DNA from: Streptomyces griseus subsp. griseus
GTDB taxonomy: Bacteria; Actinomycetota; Actinomycetes; Streptomycetales; Streptomycetaceae
NCBI RefSeq assembly: GCF_000720255.1
Contig: NZ_JOJE01000030.1
Location: 1 to 64,000, forward strand
Direction: 5' to 3'
Length of the DNA stretch: 64,000 nt
Part shown: piece after piece, positions 17,685-26,032 of the stretch
Layout: every line of letters starts with the position of its first letter
How positions within the stretch are numbered: the first letter of the stretch is position 1
Program-made: the position numbers and the translations under genes
Notes under the pieces: model-generated
Databases searched by the model: none
Told to the model about the DNA's origin: nothing
Seen by the model: only the letters and a program-made list of their open reading frames with translations

Positions 17685-18242
17685 ATGTCCCTCAGGTACG
17701 CCGTCCTCGCCGCCCTGCTGGAGGGCGAGGCCTCGGGATACGAGCTGTCGAAGGTCTTCGACGTGTCCCTGGCCAACTTCTGGCCGGCGACGCCCCAGCA
17801 GCTCTACCGCGAACTGGAGCGCCTCGCACAGGACGGACTGATCGAGGCCCGTGTCGTGCGGCAGGAGCGACGGCCCAACAAGCGGATGTTCACGCTCACC
17901 GAGGCCGGCCGACAGGATCTGCGGGCCTTCGCCGAACGGCCGCCGCGTCGGCCCACCGCCATCCGCGACGAACTCCTCATCAAGATCCAGGCGATGGACG
18001 GCGGAGACCCGGAGACGACCCGGGCCCTCATCGAGGAGCGTATGACCTGGGCGCGCGGCAAGCTCGACCGCTACCTCCGGGTCCGTGAACGCCTCCTCGA
18101 CGGCCGCACCGAGGACGAGTACCTGAGCGAGGCCGACCGCATCGGGCCGTACCTGACACTGATGGCCGGCATCTCCTTCGAGGAGGAGAACGTGCGCTGG
18201 TGCGAGCGCGTACTCACCGTTCTCAAGCAGCGCGTCGCCTGA
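17685..18242 (+). CDS. PadR-family transcriptional regulator
   Basis: A 185-residue regulator with the PadR winged helix at residues 1-85 (MSLRYAVLAALLEGEASGYE, FWPATPQQLYRELERLAQDG, KRMFTLTEAGRQDL) and the C-terminal helical dimerisation domain characteristic of the class-s2-like longer PadR proteins. The start is ATG 17685; the next in-frame upstream ATG at 17652 would place it inside the operator repeats. It probably represses the divergent SnoaL-like gene and itself. Its stop is 10 bases before the methyltransferase start, so the two are likely cotranscribed. Confidence 0.88.
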   Translation: MSLRYAVLAALLEGEASGYELSKVFDVSLANFWPATPQQLYRELERLAQDGLIEARVVRQERRPNKRMFTLTEAGRQDLRAFAERPPRRPTAIRDELLIKIQAMDGGDPETTRALIEERMTWARGKLDRYLRVRERLLDGRTEDEYLSEADRIGPYLTLMAGISFEEENVRWCERVLTVLKQRVA

Positions 18243-18252
18243 GGTGACACGG

Positions 18253-18993
18253 ATGTTCAGCCCCGAAGGCCCCACCTTGCGCGAACTCGCCGTCCAGGCG
18301 CTGTCGTCCGTGGAGCACGGCTACGACCTGCTCGCCCCGAAGTTCGACCACACGCCCTTCCGTACGCCCGACTCGGTGCTCGACGCCGTAGGCGCGGCCC
18401 TGGTGCGGACGGGACCCTACGACGACGGGCTCGACCTGTGCTGCGGCACGGGCGCCGGAGTGGACGTGCTGGCGCGGGTGTGCCGGCGCGGTGTGACCGG
18501 GACCGACTTCAGCGCCGGGATGCTCTACGTCGCGAGGCGGCGTGCGGAGACGGCGGGGCCGCCCGTGGCGTGGGTGCGTGCGGACGCCCGCGCGCTGCCG
18601 TTCAGGTCCGCCTTCGACCTCGTGGTGAGTTTCGGGGCGTTCGGACACTTCCTCCCACACGAACTCCCGGGCGTCTTCGGCCAGGTGCGCTCCGTGCTGC
18701 GGCCGGGCGGCACGTTCGCCTTCCCGGTGCTCGCCCCGCCGCGACCCTCGTCCCCGGGGTTCTGGATGCTGCTCGGCTTCGACGCGGTGATGCGGGTGCG
18801 CAACGCGCTGTGGCGACCGCGCTTCGTCATGTACTACCGCGCTTTCCGACTCGGTGACGTGGGACGGGAGCTGGAGCGAGCCGGCTTCGACGTCACCCTG
18901 CACGCGCTGCCCGAGTTCGGGACCCGGGGCGACGGAAGCCCACGCGTCCGGATGGTCGAGGCGCGGAGGACGGACCGGCCCGGACCCTCCTGA
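18253..18993 (+). CDS. Class I SAM-dependent methyltransferase
   Basis: A 246-residue methyltransferase. Motif I is LDLCCGTGAGVDVLA (about residues 60-74), followed by acidic GTDFSAGMLYVA, WVRADARALPF (motif II) and LRPGGTFAFPVL. The region before motif I is short and the substrate domain is not recognisable. The start at ATG 18253 has GAGG 8 bases upstream, against GTG 18244, which overlaps that site. Its last codons and stop lie within the first unit of an 18-base tandem repeat. Confidence 0.82.
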   Translation: MFSPEGPTLRELAVQALSSVEHGYDLLAPKFDHTPFRTPDSVLDAVGAALVRTGPYDDGLDLCCGTGAGVDVLARVCRRGVTGTDFSAGMLYVARRRAETAGPPVAWVRADARALPFRSAFDLVVSFGAFGHFLPHELPGVFGQVRSVLRPGGTFAFPVLAPPRPSSPGFWMLLGFDAVMRVRNALWRPRFVMYYRAFRLGDVGRELERAGFDVTLHALPEFGTRGDGSPRVRMVEARRTDRPGPS

Positions 18994-19049
18994 GCCCCCG
19001 GACCCTTCTGAACCCCCGGACCCTTCTGAACCCCGGACCCTCCTGAGCC
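18979..19049. repeat. Four 18-bp tandem repeats spanning the methyltransferase stop codon
   Basis: Units at 18979-18996, 18997-19014, 19015-19032 and 19033-19049, consensus CCCGGACCCTYCTGARCC. Units 2 and 3 are identical, unit 1 has two differences, and unit 4 lacks one C. The first unit contains the stop codon of the upstream gene, so the expansion duplicated a gene end. In another frame it encodes a PDPSEP-type repeat. Confidence 0.9.
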
Positions 19050-19070
19050 GCCGGACGCACGCCGAGCCCG

Positions 19071-20240
19071 CTACAGAGCGCTGTACAGGGCCTCCACCAG
19101 GGCCATCTTCCGTGGATCGTCCGCGATGTGAGGGCCCATACGGTTCATCACATACCCCAGCGACACCCCCGCCTCCGGGTCGGCGAGCCCGCACGAGCCG
19201 CCGAAGCCGTCGTGGCCGAACGCCCGCGGGTTGGGCCCGTACGAGGCGTTGGGACCGCTCAGCCACAGACCGAGCCCGATCTCCGTGTCATGCTCCAACC
19301 CGGCGCCCAGCACCAGGTCACGGCAACTCCCCTGCCCCTCGCGCACCCGCTCGGCCGCCGCCTCGGAGAGGACGCGGTGGCCGTCGTAGGACCCACGGCC
19401 CGCGAAGATCCCGTACAGGGCGGCGACCCCACGCGCGGTGCCGTGACCGTTGGCCGCGGGGATCTCTGCGGCCCGCCACTCGGGCGTGTTGGCCTGCCTC
19501 GCGCCGACCAGCGGGTTGGCCACGGCGGCGATCGCCGTCGGCGTCAACTGACTGAAGACCTCCGCCTGTTCACTGCTCGACGTGACCGGCGGATGCACCA
19601 TCTCGGCGGCCCGCCCCGCCTCCTTCTCCGGCAGCCCGACGGTGAAGTCGATCCCGAGCGGTCCGGTGACCTCCCGCTCCAGGAAGGCACCCGGCAGCAG
19701 CCCCGTGACCCGCCGGACGACCTCGCCGACCAGGAAGCCGTACGTCAGCGCGTGGTACCCGGACTGCGTCCCCGGCTCCCACCAGGGCTCCGTCGCCGCC
19801 AGTCGGGAGGTCGTCAGCTCCCAGTCGTAGAGCTGGTCGAGCGAGTGCTCCTCGCGCAGCCCGGACAGGCCGGAGCGGTGCGACAGCAGATGCCGTACCT
19901 GGACCTTCTCCTTGCCGGCGGCGGCGAACTCCGGCCAGTACGCGGCCACCGGCGCGTCGAGGTCGAGCAGCCCCCGGTCGGCGAGGAGATGCGCGCACAG
20001 CGCCACCGGCCCCTTGGACGTCGACCACACGTTGACCAGCGTGTCGTGCTCCCACGGCCGGGTGCGCGCGGAGTCCGCCCAGCCGCCCCACAGGTCGACC
20101 ACGGTCACGCCGTCCACGGTGACGGCCAGGGCGGCACCCAGCTCGTCCCGGTCGCGGAAGTTCTCCTCGAACGTCGTGCGCAGCGCGGTGAAGCGTGCGT
20201 CGCAGTGGCCCTGGACCTGTGGCTCGTGCAGTTCGGACAT
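19071..20240 (-). CDS. Serine hydrolase, class C beta-lactamase / EstB-type esterase
   Basis: A 389-residue serine hydrolase of the beta-lactamase-related family. The SxxK motif is S-T-S-K (residues 73-76), and a tyrosine motif is seen in SGYHALTYGF, where EstB-type esterases place YxN/YHA. HDGFGG near the C-terminus occupies the KTG/HxG position. No signal peptide is seen, so it is probably a cytoplasmic esterase, peptidase or lactamase-like enzyme. CGGAGGG lies 3 bases before ATG 20240. It is 95 bases downstream of the acetyl-esterase gene on the same strand and may be cotranscribed. Confidence 0.83.
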   Translation of the reverse strand: MSELHEPQVQGHCDARFTALRTTFEENFRDRDELGAALAVTVDGVTVVDLWGGWADSARTRPWEHDTLVNVWSTSKGPVALCAHLLADRGLLDLDAPVAAYWPEFAAAGKEKVQVRHLLSHRSGLSGLREEHSLDQLYDWELTTSRLAATEPWWEPGTQSGYHALTYGFLVGEVVRRVTGLLPGAFLEREVTGPLGIDFTVGLPEKEAGRAAEMVHPPVTSSSEQAEVFSQLTPTAIAAVANPLVGARQANTPEWRAAEIPAANGHGTARGVAALYGIFAGRGSYDGHRVLSEAAAERVREGQGSCRDLVLGAGLEHDTEIGLGLWLSGPNASYGPNPRAFGHDGFGGSCGLADPEAGVSLGYVMNRMGPHIADDPRKMALVEALYSAL

Positions 20241-20335
20241 GCGCCCTCCGTCGTCCGTCGGGAACCGGGCCGCGCCACCGCGACCCGGGCGTACCCGAAC
20301 GTACCGACTGGTCGGACAGCAGCGCCAGGGGTTGG

Positions 20336-21304
20336 TCAGGCGTACGACCGCAACCAGCGCACCTTGGCCTCCTCGTGGAACGGGCCGCCGCCCTCGTGGT
20401 CGTTGAACTCGTACACCTCGATGGTCTTGTCGTCGTGCGCCCAGGCGTTGAACGCGGCGAACACGGTCGACGGCGGGCACGTCTGGTCCTCCAGGGCCGC
20501 CGAGAAGAGGGCGGGCGCCCGGCCGCGCGCGGCGAAGTGGACACCGTCGAAGTAGGACAGCGTACGCAGGGCGTCGTCCTTGCGGCCGCGGTGTGTCTTG
20601 AGGAACAGCCCGATCTCACGGTAGGGGTGACGGTCCGTCACCGTCGCCGAGCGCGGGAAGTCGCACAGGAACGGCACGTCCGGCGCGATCGCGACCAGGT
20701 CCGGGACCAGGCCGCCCACGGCGATCGTGATGCCGCCGCCCTGGCTGCCCCCGATCGCCGCGGTCCGAGCCGAGTCCGTCAGCGGATGCGACCGGGCCGC
20801 CTCGACCGCCCGTACCGCGTCCGTGAACACCCGGCGGTAGTAGTACTGCTCGGGCGCCTCGATGCCACGGGTCATGAAACCCGGGTACGCGACCCCGGCA
20901 CCCACCGGATCCGCCGTGGCGCCCCCGCCGCCCCAGCCGCTGCCCTGACCCCGGGTGTCCATCACGAAGTGCGCCCTGCCCGTCGACGCCCACAGCAGGT
21001 TCTCGTGCGGCAGACCCCGCCCACCGCCGTACCCGATGAACTCCACGACCAGCGGCAGCGGCTCCTCGGCCCCGGCCGGCAGCCGGAGCCAGCCCTTGAC
21101 GGGGTGACCGCCGAACCCGGCGAACGTCACGTCGTACACCTGCACCGTGCTCAGTCCCGTGTCGACCGGCTCGAAGCGGGCGTCGAGGTCGTGCTCACGC
21201 GCCTCCTGGAGGGTCTTGGACCAGAACGCGTCGAAGTCCGCCGGTTCGGCGGACGTGCTGCGGTACTCGCGGAGCTCGTCGAGAGGGAGATCGAACAGGG
21301 CCAT
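20336..21304 (-). CDS. Acetylxylan/cephalosporin-C-type acetyl esterase (AXE1 family)
   Basis: A 322-residue alpha/beta hydrolase starting MALFDLPLDELREYRSTSAE, typical of the acetyl xylan esterase / cephalosporin C deacetylase family. Signature segments are GGHPVKGWLRLP, FIGYGGGRG, DTRGQGSGW and the nucleophile elbow GGSQGGG. The C-terminal NDHEGG gives the catalytic His. It removes acetyl groups from xylo-oligosaccharides and related esters in the cytoplasm. The start at ATG 21304 is preceded by GAAGGCGG. Confidence 0.9.
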   Translation of the reverse strand: MALFDLPLDELREYRSTSAEPADFDAFWSKTLQEAREHDLDARFEPVDTGLSTVQVYDVTFAGFGGHPVKGWLRLPAGAEEPLPLVVEFIGYGGGRGLPHENLLWASTGRAHFVMDTRGQGSGWGGGGATADPVGAGVAYPGFMTRGIEAPEQYYYRRVFTDAVRAVEAARSHPLTDSARTAAIGGSQGGGITIAVGGLVPDLVAIAPDVPFLCDFPRSATVTDRHPYREIGLFLKTHRGRKDDALRTLSYFDGVHFAARGRAPALFSAALEDQTCPPSTVFAAFNAWAHDDKTIEVYEFNDHEGGGPFHEEAKVRWLRSYA

Positions 21305-21443
21305 CAACAACCGCCTTCGTGGAGAGAGCGTGCGGATGATCACACGGTACGTGGAGGGTCGGACGACTGACCAGACCTTCACAGGCCGGCACGCCATCGA
21401 CGAGCCCCTGTTATCAGCCGCGGATTCCGCTGGTCAGGCGACG

Positions 21444-22028
21444 TCAGGCTCGGCGGCGGGTCCACTCCGGCTCTGTGCGGGCCCACGCCCGTTCCCACTC
21501 GTCCATGCGGTGCCGCATCGCCACCCGGCGTACGACCACGTGTCCGACGAGGATCACGGCGACCGTGCCGCCCGCTGCGCACGCGCCCATGGCCAGGGTG
21601 TGCTGCCAGACCTCGGTCTCGCCGGGCGGGGGAGCCACCGTGCGGCCGCGCGCGTCGAACCACACGTCGACCGTGTCACCGGTCCGCGTCCCCGCCGGCA
21701 CGGTCGCCTTGGTCGTCCGTGCCTTCTCGCCGGGCTCCGTCCAGCGCACCGCCACCCGGAACGAGTTCTCCTGGCCGCCCTCCACCGACGGCAGTGTGTC
21801 CGGGATCTTGCCGATGACCTCGGCCCGCACCCGGTGCCGGTCCGCGCGCTGCTGCGCCGCGACCGATCGTGCCTCGTCGTGCGCCCACCAGCCGGCCACC
21901 GCCCCCGCCAGCGGCGCGCCCACCAGCAGCAGCACAGCCACGATCAGCAGCGTCCACCTCTCCACGACGTCGGACCGGCGTCGCAGGGGGTTGGGACGCC
22001 GGCGCCAGCCGTGCACCCGGCTTCGCAT
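21444..22028 (-). CDS. Rv1733c-like two-helix membrane protein
   Basis: A 195-residue protein with a basic N-terminus, one membrane helix (WTLLIVAVLLLVGAPLAGAV), an extracytoplasmic domain of about 95 residues and a second helix (GGTVAVILVGHVVV) followed by a basic/acidic tail. The layout matches the actinobacterial Rv1733c family, whose function is unknown. The start at ATG 22028 is supported by GAGGAGG 5 bases upstream, in preference to the longer start at 22064. Confidence 0.75.
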   Translation of the reverse strand: MRSRVHGWRRRPNPLRRRSDVVERWTLLIVAVLLLVGAPLAGAVAGWWAHDEARSVAAQQRADRHRVRAEVIGKIPDTLPSVEGGQENSFRVAVRWTEPGEKARTTKATVPAGTRTGDTVDVWFDARGRTVAPPPGETEVWQHTLAMGACAAGGTVAVILVGHVVVRRVAMRHRMDEWERAWARTEPEWTRRRA

Positions 22029-22158
22029 GTCGACCTCCTCGCCGTCACGCGTACGAGTGCCCACATGGATGTCTTACCCCGTTCACAGGACATCCTTCAC
22101 CCAAGAGGCGCAAACGGGAAGAGTCGGACGGTTTCGCCGGGTGCGTTCCGGGCGTCCC

Positions 22159-22929
22159 TCAGCCGAACCGCTCGATCCGGATCCGCTCCACTGGCTGGCC
22201 GGCCTGCACCAGCAGCCGCGACGCGTGCTCGGCGAAGGCGTTCGAGCCGCATACGTACGCCTCCCACCCGCCGGGCGGCGGCTCGGCCAGGAGCGGTGCC
22301 ACATGGGCGGCCGCCAGCCGACCCACCGGCACCCCCTCCGGCGCGCTCCGCGTGAACAGGGGCGTGGTCTCGGCGCCGTACTCGTCGGCGTAGATCAGGT
22401 CCTCGGGGGCACGTGCGGACACCAGCAGCCGCAACGGCACCGCCAGCCCCCGGGCCCGGTGGTGCCGCACCATCGACATCAGCGGCACGACGCCGGAGCC
22501 CGCCCCGATCAGCAGCGCGGGCCGGTCGCCCGGCCAGGCGAAGAAGCCGCTCAGCGGGCCGCGCACCTCGACCCGGTCCCCGGTCCGGGCCACCGTGTGG
22601 AACCAGCCGGAGACCTCGCCGTCGTCGACGTGGTCCAGCGTGAGCTCGATGTGCCCGTGGTCGTCGGGCGCGGACGCGAGGGAGTAGTGCCGCTGGGCCA
22701 CGTACCCGTCCTCGGCGGTCAGCCGCAGCATCAGGTGCTGCCCGGGAAGGTGCCCCGCCCAGCCGGGCACCGCGAAGCGGAAGGTGGCCGCCCGCGGCGT
22801 CTCGCGGCGGATCTCGGTGAGCGTGGCCGTCTGCCACGCGCCGGCGGTCTGCTCGCTCACGGCGATCCGCCCGGGCACGGCGAAGCGCGTGGGCGGGGTG
22901 AAGGCGGGGGAGGTGAAGGTTTCAGTCAC
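22159..22929 (-). CDS. Ferredoxin-NADP reductase-type flavin oxidoreductase
   Basis: A 256-residue FAD/NAD(P)-binding reductase. The FAD motif is RHYSLAS (R-x-Y-S), with LPGQHLMLRL before it. The nucleotide part has LLIGAGSGVVPLMSM, and the C-terminus has YVCGSNAFAEHASRLL (CGxxxF-like). It has no 2Fe-2S domain. The GTG start at 22929 overlaps the stop of the upstream molybdopterin gene by 8 bases, so the pair forms an operon in which this reductase probably feeds electrons to or from the molybdoenzyme. Confidence 0.85.
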   Translation of the reverse strand: MTETFTSPAFTPPTRFAVPGRIAVSEQTAGAWQTATLTEIRRETPRAATFRFAVPGWAGHLPGQHLMLRLTAEDGYVAQRHYSLASAPDDHGHIELTLDHVDDGEVSGWFHTVARTGDRVEVRGPLSGFFAWPGDRPALLIGAGSGVVPLMSMVRHHRARGLAVPLRLLVSARAPEDLIYADEYGAETTPLFTRSAPEGVPVGRLAAAHVAPLLAEPPPGGWEAYVCGSNAFAEHASRLLVQAGQPVERIRIERFG

Positions 22930-23527
22930 CGGAGTACCGCTGCTCCTCCCAGGGGTTGCCGCGGGCGTGGTAGCCGTTCTGCTCCCAGAACCCCGGCTCG
23001 TCGTGGCCGAGGATCCGGATGCCCGCGATCCACTTGGCGCTCTTCCAGAAATACAGATGCGGCACCAGCAGCCGCGCCGGGCCACCGTGCTCGGGCGCGA
23101 GCGGCTTCCCCTCGTACGCGAAGGCGATCCACGCCCGCCCACCGGACAGGTCCGCCAGGGGCAGATTGCTGGTGTACCCGGTGTGCGAGTAGGCGACGGC
23201 GTGCGTCGCGGAGGCCTGGGGCCGCGCGGCGTCCAGGAAGGCGTCCAGGGAGACGCCCCCGAACCGCACCCCGAACTTCGACCAGCCCGTCACACAGTGG
23301 ATGTCCCCCTCGTACGCCGACGCCGGCAGTGCCTGCGCCTCGTCCCAGTCCCAGGTGCGCGGCCGCTCCACGATCCCGTCGACGCGGAACGTCCACTCGG
23401 CGGGTGCGAGGTCGGGCGTCACCTCCGCGGACAGGACGGGCCAGTCGTCGCCGGCGTCGTACTGCCCGGGCGGCAGTCCGGCATGGGTGACACGGGGGCG
23501 GCCTGTGAAGCCTCGTGTGACGTGCAT
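22922..23527 (-). CDS. Sulfite-oxidase-like molybdopterin oxidoreductase
   Basis: A 201-residue molybdopterin-domain protein of the sulfite oxidase / MsrP fold. The molybdenum-ligating cysteine lies in DIHCVTGWSKFG. It also has WTFRVDGIVERPRTWDWDEA, AYSHTGYTSNLPL, the substrate-site segment HGGPARLLVPHLYFWKSAKW and the family-typical ending EPGFWEQNGYH. There is no signal peptide, haem or dimerisation domain, so it is a short cytoplasmic form. Its substrate is unknown. It is paired with the downstream flavin reductase. Confidence 0.9.
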   Translation of the reverse strand: MHVTRGFTGRPRVTHAGLPPGQYDAGDDWPVLSAEVTPDLAPAEWTFRVDGIVERPRTWDWDEAQALPASAYEGDIHCVTGWSKFGVRFGGVSLDAFLDAARPQASATHAVAYSHTGYTSNLPLADLSGGRAWIAFAYEGKPLAPEHGGPARLLVPHLYFWKSAKWIAGIRILGHDEPGFWEQNGYHARGNPWEEQRYSGD

Positions 23528-23710
23528 GCGTTCCACCGTACGTGCCCGCCAGGGGTGCCCCGGACCGTCGCCCACCCGCAGATCGTTAAGGCCGTATGAA
23601 CACACCGGCGCCCCGGGAATAGCCGCTGAACAGGCCTTCTTTCCTCTTGGTGCCGGGCCGGACGGAGCGAGCGGCCGGTGACGTGGCGAGAGCGAAGGAG
23701 AACACGAACC

Positions 23711-23815
23711 ATGCGACAGGCGCAGACTTTCCCGCGGTGCGACAGGCCGCGGCACGGTTCCACCCCCGGGATCCGGTCCACCGAGGCCCCCGTCATCGCC
23801 GAGGCCGCCATATGA
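23711..23815 (+). CDS. Possible 34-residue leader peptide coupled to the GNAT gene
   Basis: A short reading frame missed by size filters. ATG 23711 follows AAGGAG (23695-23700) with a 10-base spacer, and its TGA at 23813-23815 overlaps the ATG of the acetyltransferase at 23812 (ATGA). The product starts MRQAQTFPRCDRP, is basic and Pro/Arg-rich, and shows no family I recognise. The strong ribosome site and exact overlap suggest it is translated and couples to the downstream gene, whose own ribosome site is weak. Confidence 0.5.
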   Translation: MRQAQTFPRCDRPRHGSTPGIRSTEAPVIAEAAI

Positions 23816-24555
23816 GCACGTCGGAGACCGTCCCGAGGGCCGCGCGGCCGCACATCCTCGACAACCCGGCCCTCGCCGCCCTGACCGGCCCCCACGCCCA
23901 CTTCGCGCAGCGGCGTGGCCGGGTCCTGCGCTACCCCGTCGACGTCTCGCCCTGGCTGGCCCTGCCCGACGAGCCGGAGCCGGCCGACTGGGCGGACCTC
24001 GCGGCACTCGCCGGACCCGGCGCCGAGGTGCCGCTGCCGGGGTTCGGCGGGGAGGTTCCCGACGGCTGGGAGATCACCGCCCGCATCGAGGGCGCGCAGT
24101 TCGTCGACGACGGTCTGGCCGCCGCACCGGACCCGGAGGCCGTCCGCCTCGGCCCCGCCGACGTCCAAGAGATGACCGACCTGGTCGCCCGCACCCGGCC
24201 CGGCCCCTTTCTGCCCCGCACCATCGAACTCGGCACCTACCTCGGAATCCGTCGCGACGGCGCCCTGATCGCCATGGCCGGCGAACGCCTGCACCCGCCG
24301 GGCTGGACCGAGATCAGCGCGGTCTGCACGGACCCCGCCTTCCGCGGCGAGGGCCTCGCCTCCCGCCTCGTCCTCGCCGTGGCCCACGGCATCCGCGAAC
24401 GCGGCGAAGCCCCGTTCCTCCACACCGGCGCGGGAAACACCAGCGCCATCCGCCTCTACGAGTCCCTCGGCTTCCGCCTGCGCCGCACCACGGCGTTCCT
24501 GGCGGCCCGGGCACCGCAGCGGCTGGGAGAGGAACGGGCGGTGGCGGTGCCGTAG
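23812..24555 (+). CDS. GNAT-family N-acetyltransferase
   Basis: A 247-residue acetyl-CoA-dependent acetyltransferase. The GNAT core lies in the C-terminal half: ISAVCTDPAFRGEGLASRLV is motif A with the acetyl-CoA pyrophosphate loop (RGEGLA), and AIRLYESLGFRLRRT is motif B. The N-terminal 110 residues are an FR47-like extension. The substrate is unknown. The ATG is overlapped by the stop of the micro-ORF at 23711, implying coupled translation. It is convergent with the MarR gene, with 13 bases between them. Confidence 0.85.
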   Translation: MSTSETVPRAARPHILDNPALAALTGPHAHFAQRRGRVLRYPVDVSPWLALPDEPEPADWADLAALAGPGAEVPLPGFGGEVPDGWEITARIEGAQFVDDGLAAAPDPEAVRLGPADVQEMTDLVARTRPGPFLPRTIELGTYLGIRRDGALIAMAGERLHPPGWTEISAVCTDPAFRGEGLASRLVLAVAHGIRERGEAPFLHTGAGNTSAIRLYESLGFRLRRTTAFLAARAPQRLGEERAVAVP

Positions 24556-24568
24556 CCGGCCGACGGAA

Positions 24569-24997
24569 TCAGTCCTCCGGCGCCGACCAGCCGTTGTAGC
24601 GCACGAGATAGGCCGCGAACCGCTCCAGGTCCTCGCTCGGCCAGTCCTCCAGACGTTCCTGGAAGGCGGTGCGGCGGCTCTCGGTGACCTGGGCCAGGAT
24701 GCGGCGGCCGGGGTCGGTGAGGTGCAGAAGCTGGACGCGGTGGTCGTCCGGGTCGACACGGCGTTCGATCAGGGCGGCGCGTTCCAGGGCGGTCACCTGG
24801 CGGCTGACGGTGGACTTGTCCAGGCCGTAGTGCGCGGCCAGGTCGGTCGCGCGACAGCCATCGCTCCCTTCCAGGTGGGCGAGCAGGGTGTATGAGACGA
24901 GGGACAGCTCGGGGTGCATGCGGCCCGCCGTCGCCCGGGCGCGACGGGCGAAGCTCGTCATCTCGCGCTGGATGGTCTCCACGGCCTCGGCTGCCAC
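24569..24997 (-). CDS. MarR-family transcriptional regulator
   Basis: A 142-residue winged-helix regulator. The recognition region is CRATDLAAHYGLDKSTVSRQ and the wing contains RVDPDDHRVQLLHLTDPGRR, the DxRxxxLxLT consensus. It acts as a dimer that usually represses its own or a neighbouring gene until a phenolic or lipophilic ligand binds. The start is GTG 24997 with GAGGG 3 bases upstream. A palindrome with an overlapping -10-like element lies about 20 bases before the start. Confidence 0.9.
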   Translation of the reverse strand: MAAEAVETIQREMTSFARRARATAGRMHPELSLVSYTLLAHLEGSDGCRATDLAAHYGLDKSTVSRQVTALERAALIERRVDPDDHRVQLLHLTDPGRRILAQVTESRRTAFQERLEDWPSEDLERFAAYLVRYNGWSAPED

Positions 24998-25018
24998 TCG
25001 CCCTCCCGTTCACTCTTG

Positions 25019-25033
25019 GTTGCATAGTACAAC
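25019..25033 (-). promoter_or_regulatory. Candidate MarR operator/promoter
   Basis: The inverted repeat GTTG-N7-CAAC (GTTGCATAGTACAAC) lies upstream of the MarR gene. Read on the minus strand it contains TACTAT, a plausible -10 box, so a bound dimer would occlude the promoter. This suggests autorepression, inferred from position. Confidence 0.5.
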
Positions 25034-25190
25034 TGGGCGGGTTCCCAAGGCCGCCCCACGGTAGGGTGAGCGTCCGGCTGTGGAGGGACCCAGCCGCGCG
25101 GAGCCGAGGAGGTGGGACCCATTACCGCTGTGTCAGGTCGGGTGCTCTCACCTCGAGATGGCGTGGACCGCCGCTCATAGGCGACACGCG

Positions 25191-25220
25191 AGAGCGCCCT
25201 TCGGCTCCCGAAAGGCTCTC
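25191..25220 (+). promoter_or_regulatory. Hairpin directly upstream of the PrmC-like start
   Basis: The arms AGAGCGCCCTTCGG and CCGAAAGGCTCT form a stem of about 13 pairs with two mismatches and a CTC loop, ending 8 bases before ATG 25229. The only Shine-Dalgarno-like sequence, GAAAGG (25210-25215), is in the 3' arm, so the structure could hide the ribosome site. Confidence 0.45.
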
Positions 25221-25228
25221 GGCTTTCC

Positions 25229-26017
25229 ATGCCTCCACTTGTTCCCGCTCCGTCCCGCGACTCCGCCGTGGCCGCGCTGCGCGCCGCCGGCTGTGTCTTC
25301 GCCGAGGACGAAGCCGAGTTGATTCTCACCACCGCCCGTACGCCGGACGAACTCGCCGCCATGGTGGAGCGCCGCGTCGCGGGCCTGCCCCTCGAACACG
25401 TCCTCGGCTGGGCCGAGTTCCGCGGTCTGCGCATCCAGGTGGCACCAGGTGTCTTCGTGCCCCGCCGCCGTACCGAGTTCCTCGTCGACCGGGCCCTCGC
25501 CCGCGCGCCGCACGCCCGGGTCGTGGTCGACCTGTGCTGCGGTTCCGGCGCGCTCGGCGCGGCCCTGGCCGCCGCGCTCGGCCCGGTCGAGCTGCACGCC
25601 GCCGACATCGACCCGGCCGCCGTGCGCTGCGCCCGCCGCAACGTCGCCGGCCGGGGCGGCCAGGTGTACACGGGTGACCTGTTCGAGGCGCTGCCCGCCG
25701 CGCTGCGGGGGCGCGTGGACATCCTGGCCGCCAACGTGCCCTACGTCCCGACCGAGGAGGTCGCGCTGCTTCCCTCGGAGGCCCGCGATCACGAGCCGCT
25801 GACCGCCCTCGACGGAGGCGCCGACGGGCTCGACGTCCTGCGCCGGGTCGCCGCCGGGGCACCGGGGTGGCTGGCCCCCGGGGGAGTGCTGCTGGTCGAG
25901 ACGAGCGAACGTCAGGCGCCGACGGCCGTGGACGCCTTCACCCGCGTCGGCCTGACCACCGAACTGACCGTCTCGGAGGAGTGGCACGCCCACGTGGTGA
26001 TCGGCACCAGAACCTAG
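25229..26017 (+). CDS. PrmC/HemK-like N5-glutamine methyltransferase (paralog)
   Basis: A 262-residue SAM-dependent methyltransferase of the PrmC/HemK group, which methylate the GGQ glutamine of release factors. It has the N-terminal helical part with LPLEHVLGWAEFRGL and FVPRRRTEFLV, the SAM motif VVDLCCGSGALGAALAAALG, ADIDPAAVRCARRN, and the active-site tetrapeptide NVPY where PrmC proteins carry NPPY. The Pro-to-Val change and the unlinked location (prfA is not adjacent) suggest a paralog with another substrate. ATG 25229 lacks an exposed ribosome site because of the upstream hairpin. Confidence 0.82.
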   Translation: MPPLVPAPSRDSAVAALRAAGCVFAEDEAELILTTARTPDELAAMVERRVAGLPLEHVLGWAEFRGLRIQVAPGVFVPRRRTEFLVDRALARAPHARVVVDLCCGSGALGAALAAALGPVELHAADIDPAAVRCARRNVAGRGGQVYTGDLFEALPAALRGRVDILAANVPYVPTEEVALLPSEARDHEPLTALDGGADGLDVLRRVAAGAPGWLAPGGVLLVETSERQAPTAVDAFTRVGLTTELTVSEEWHAHVVIGTRT

Positions 26018-26032
26018 TCGTCCGAGGCGTCA

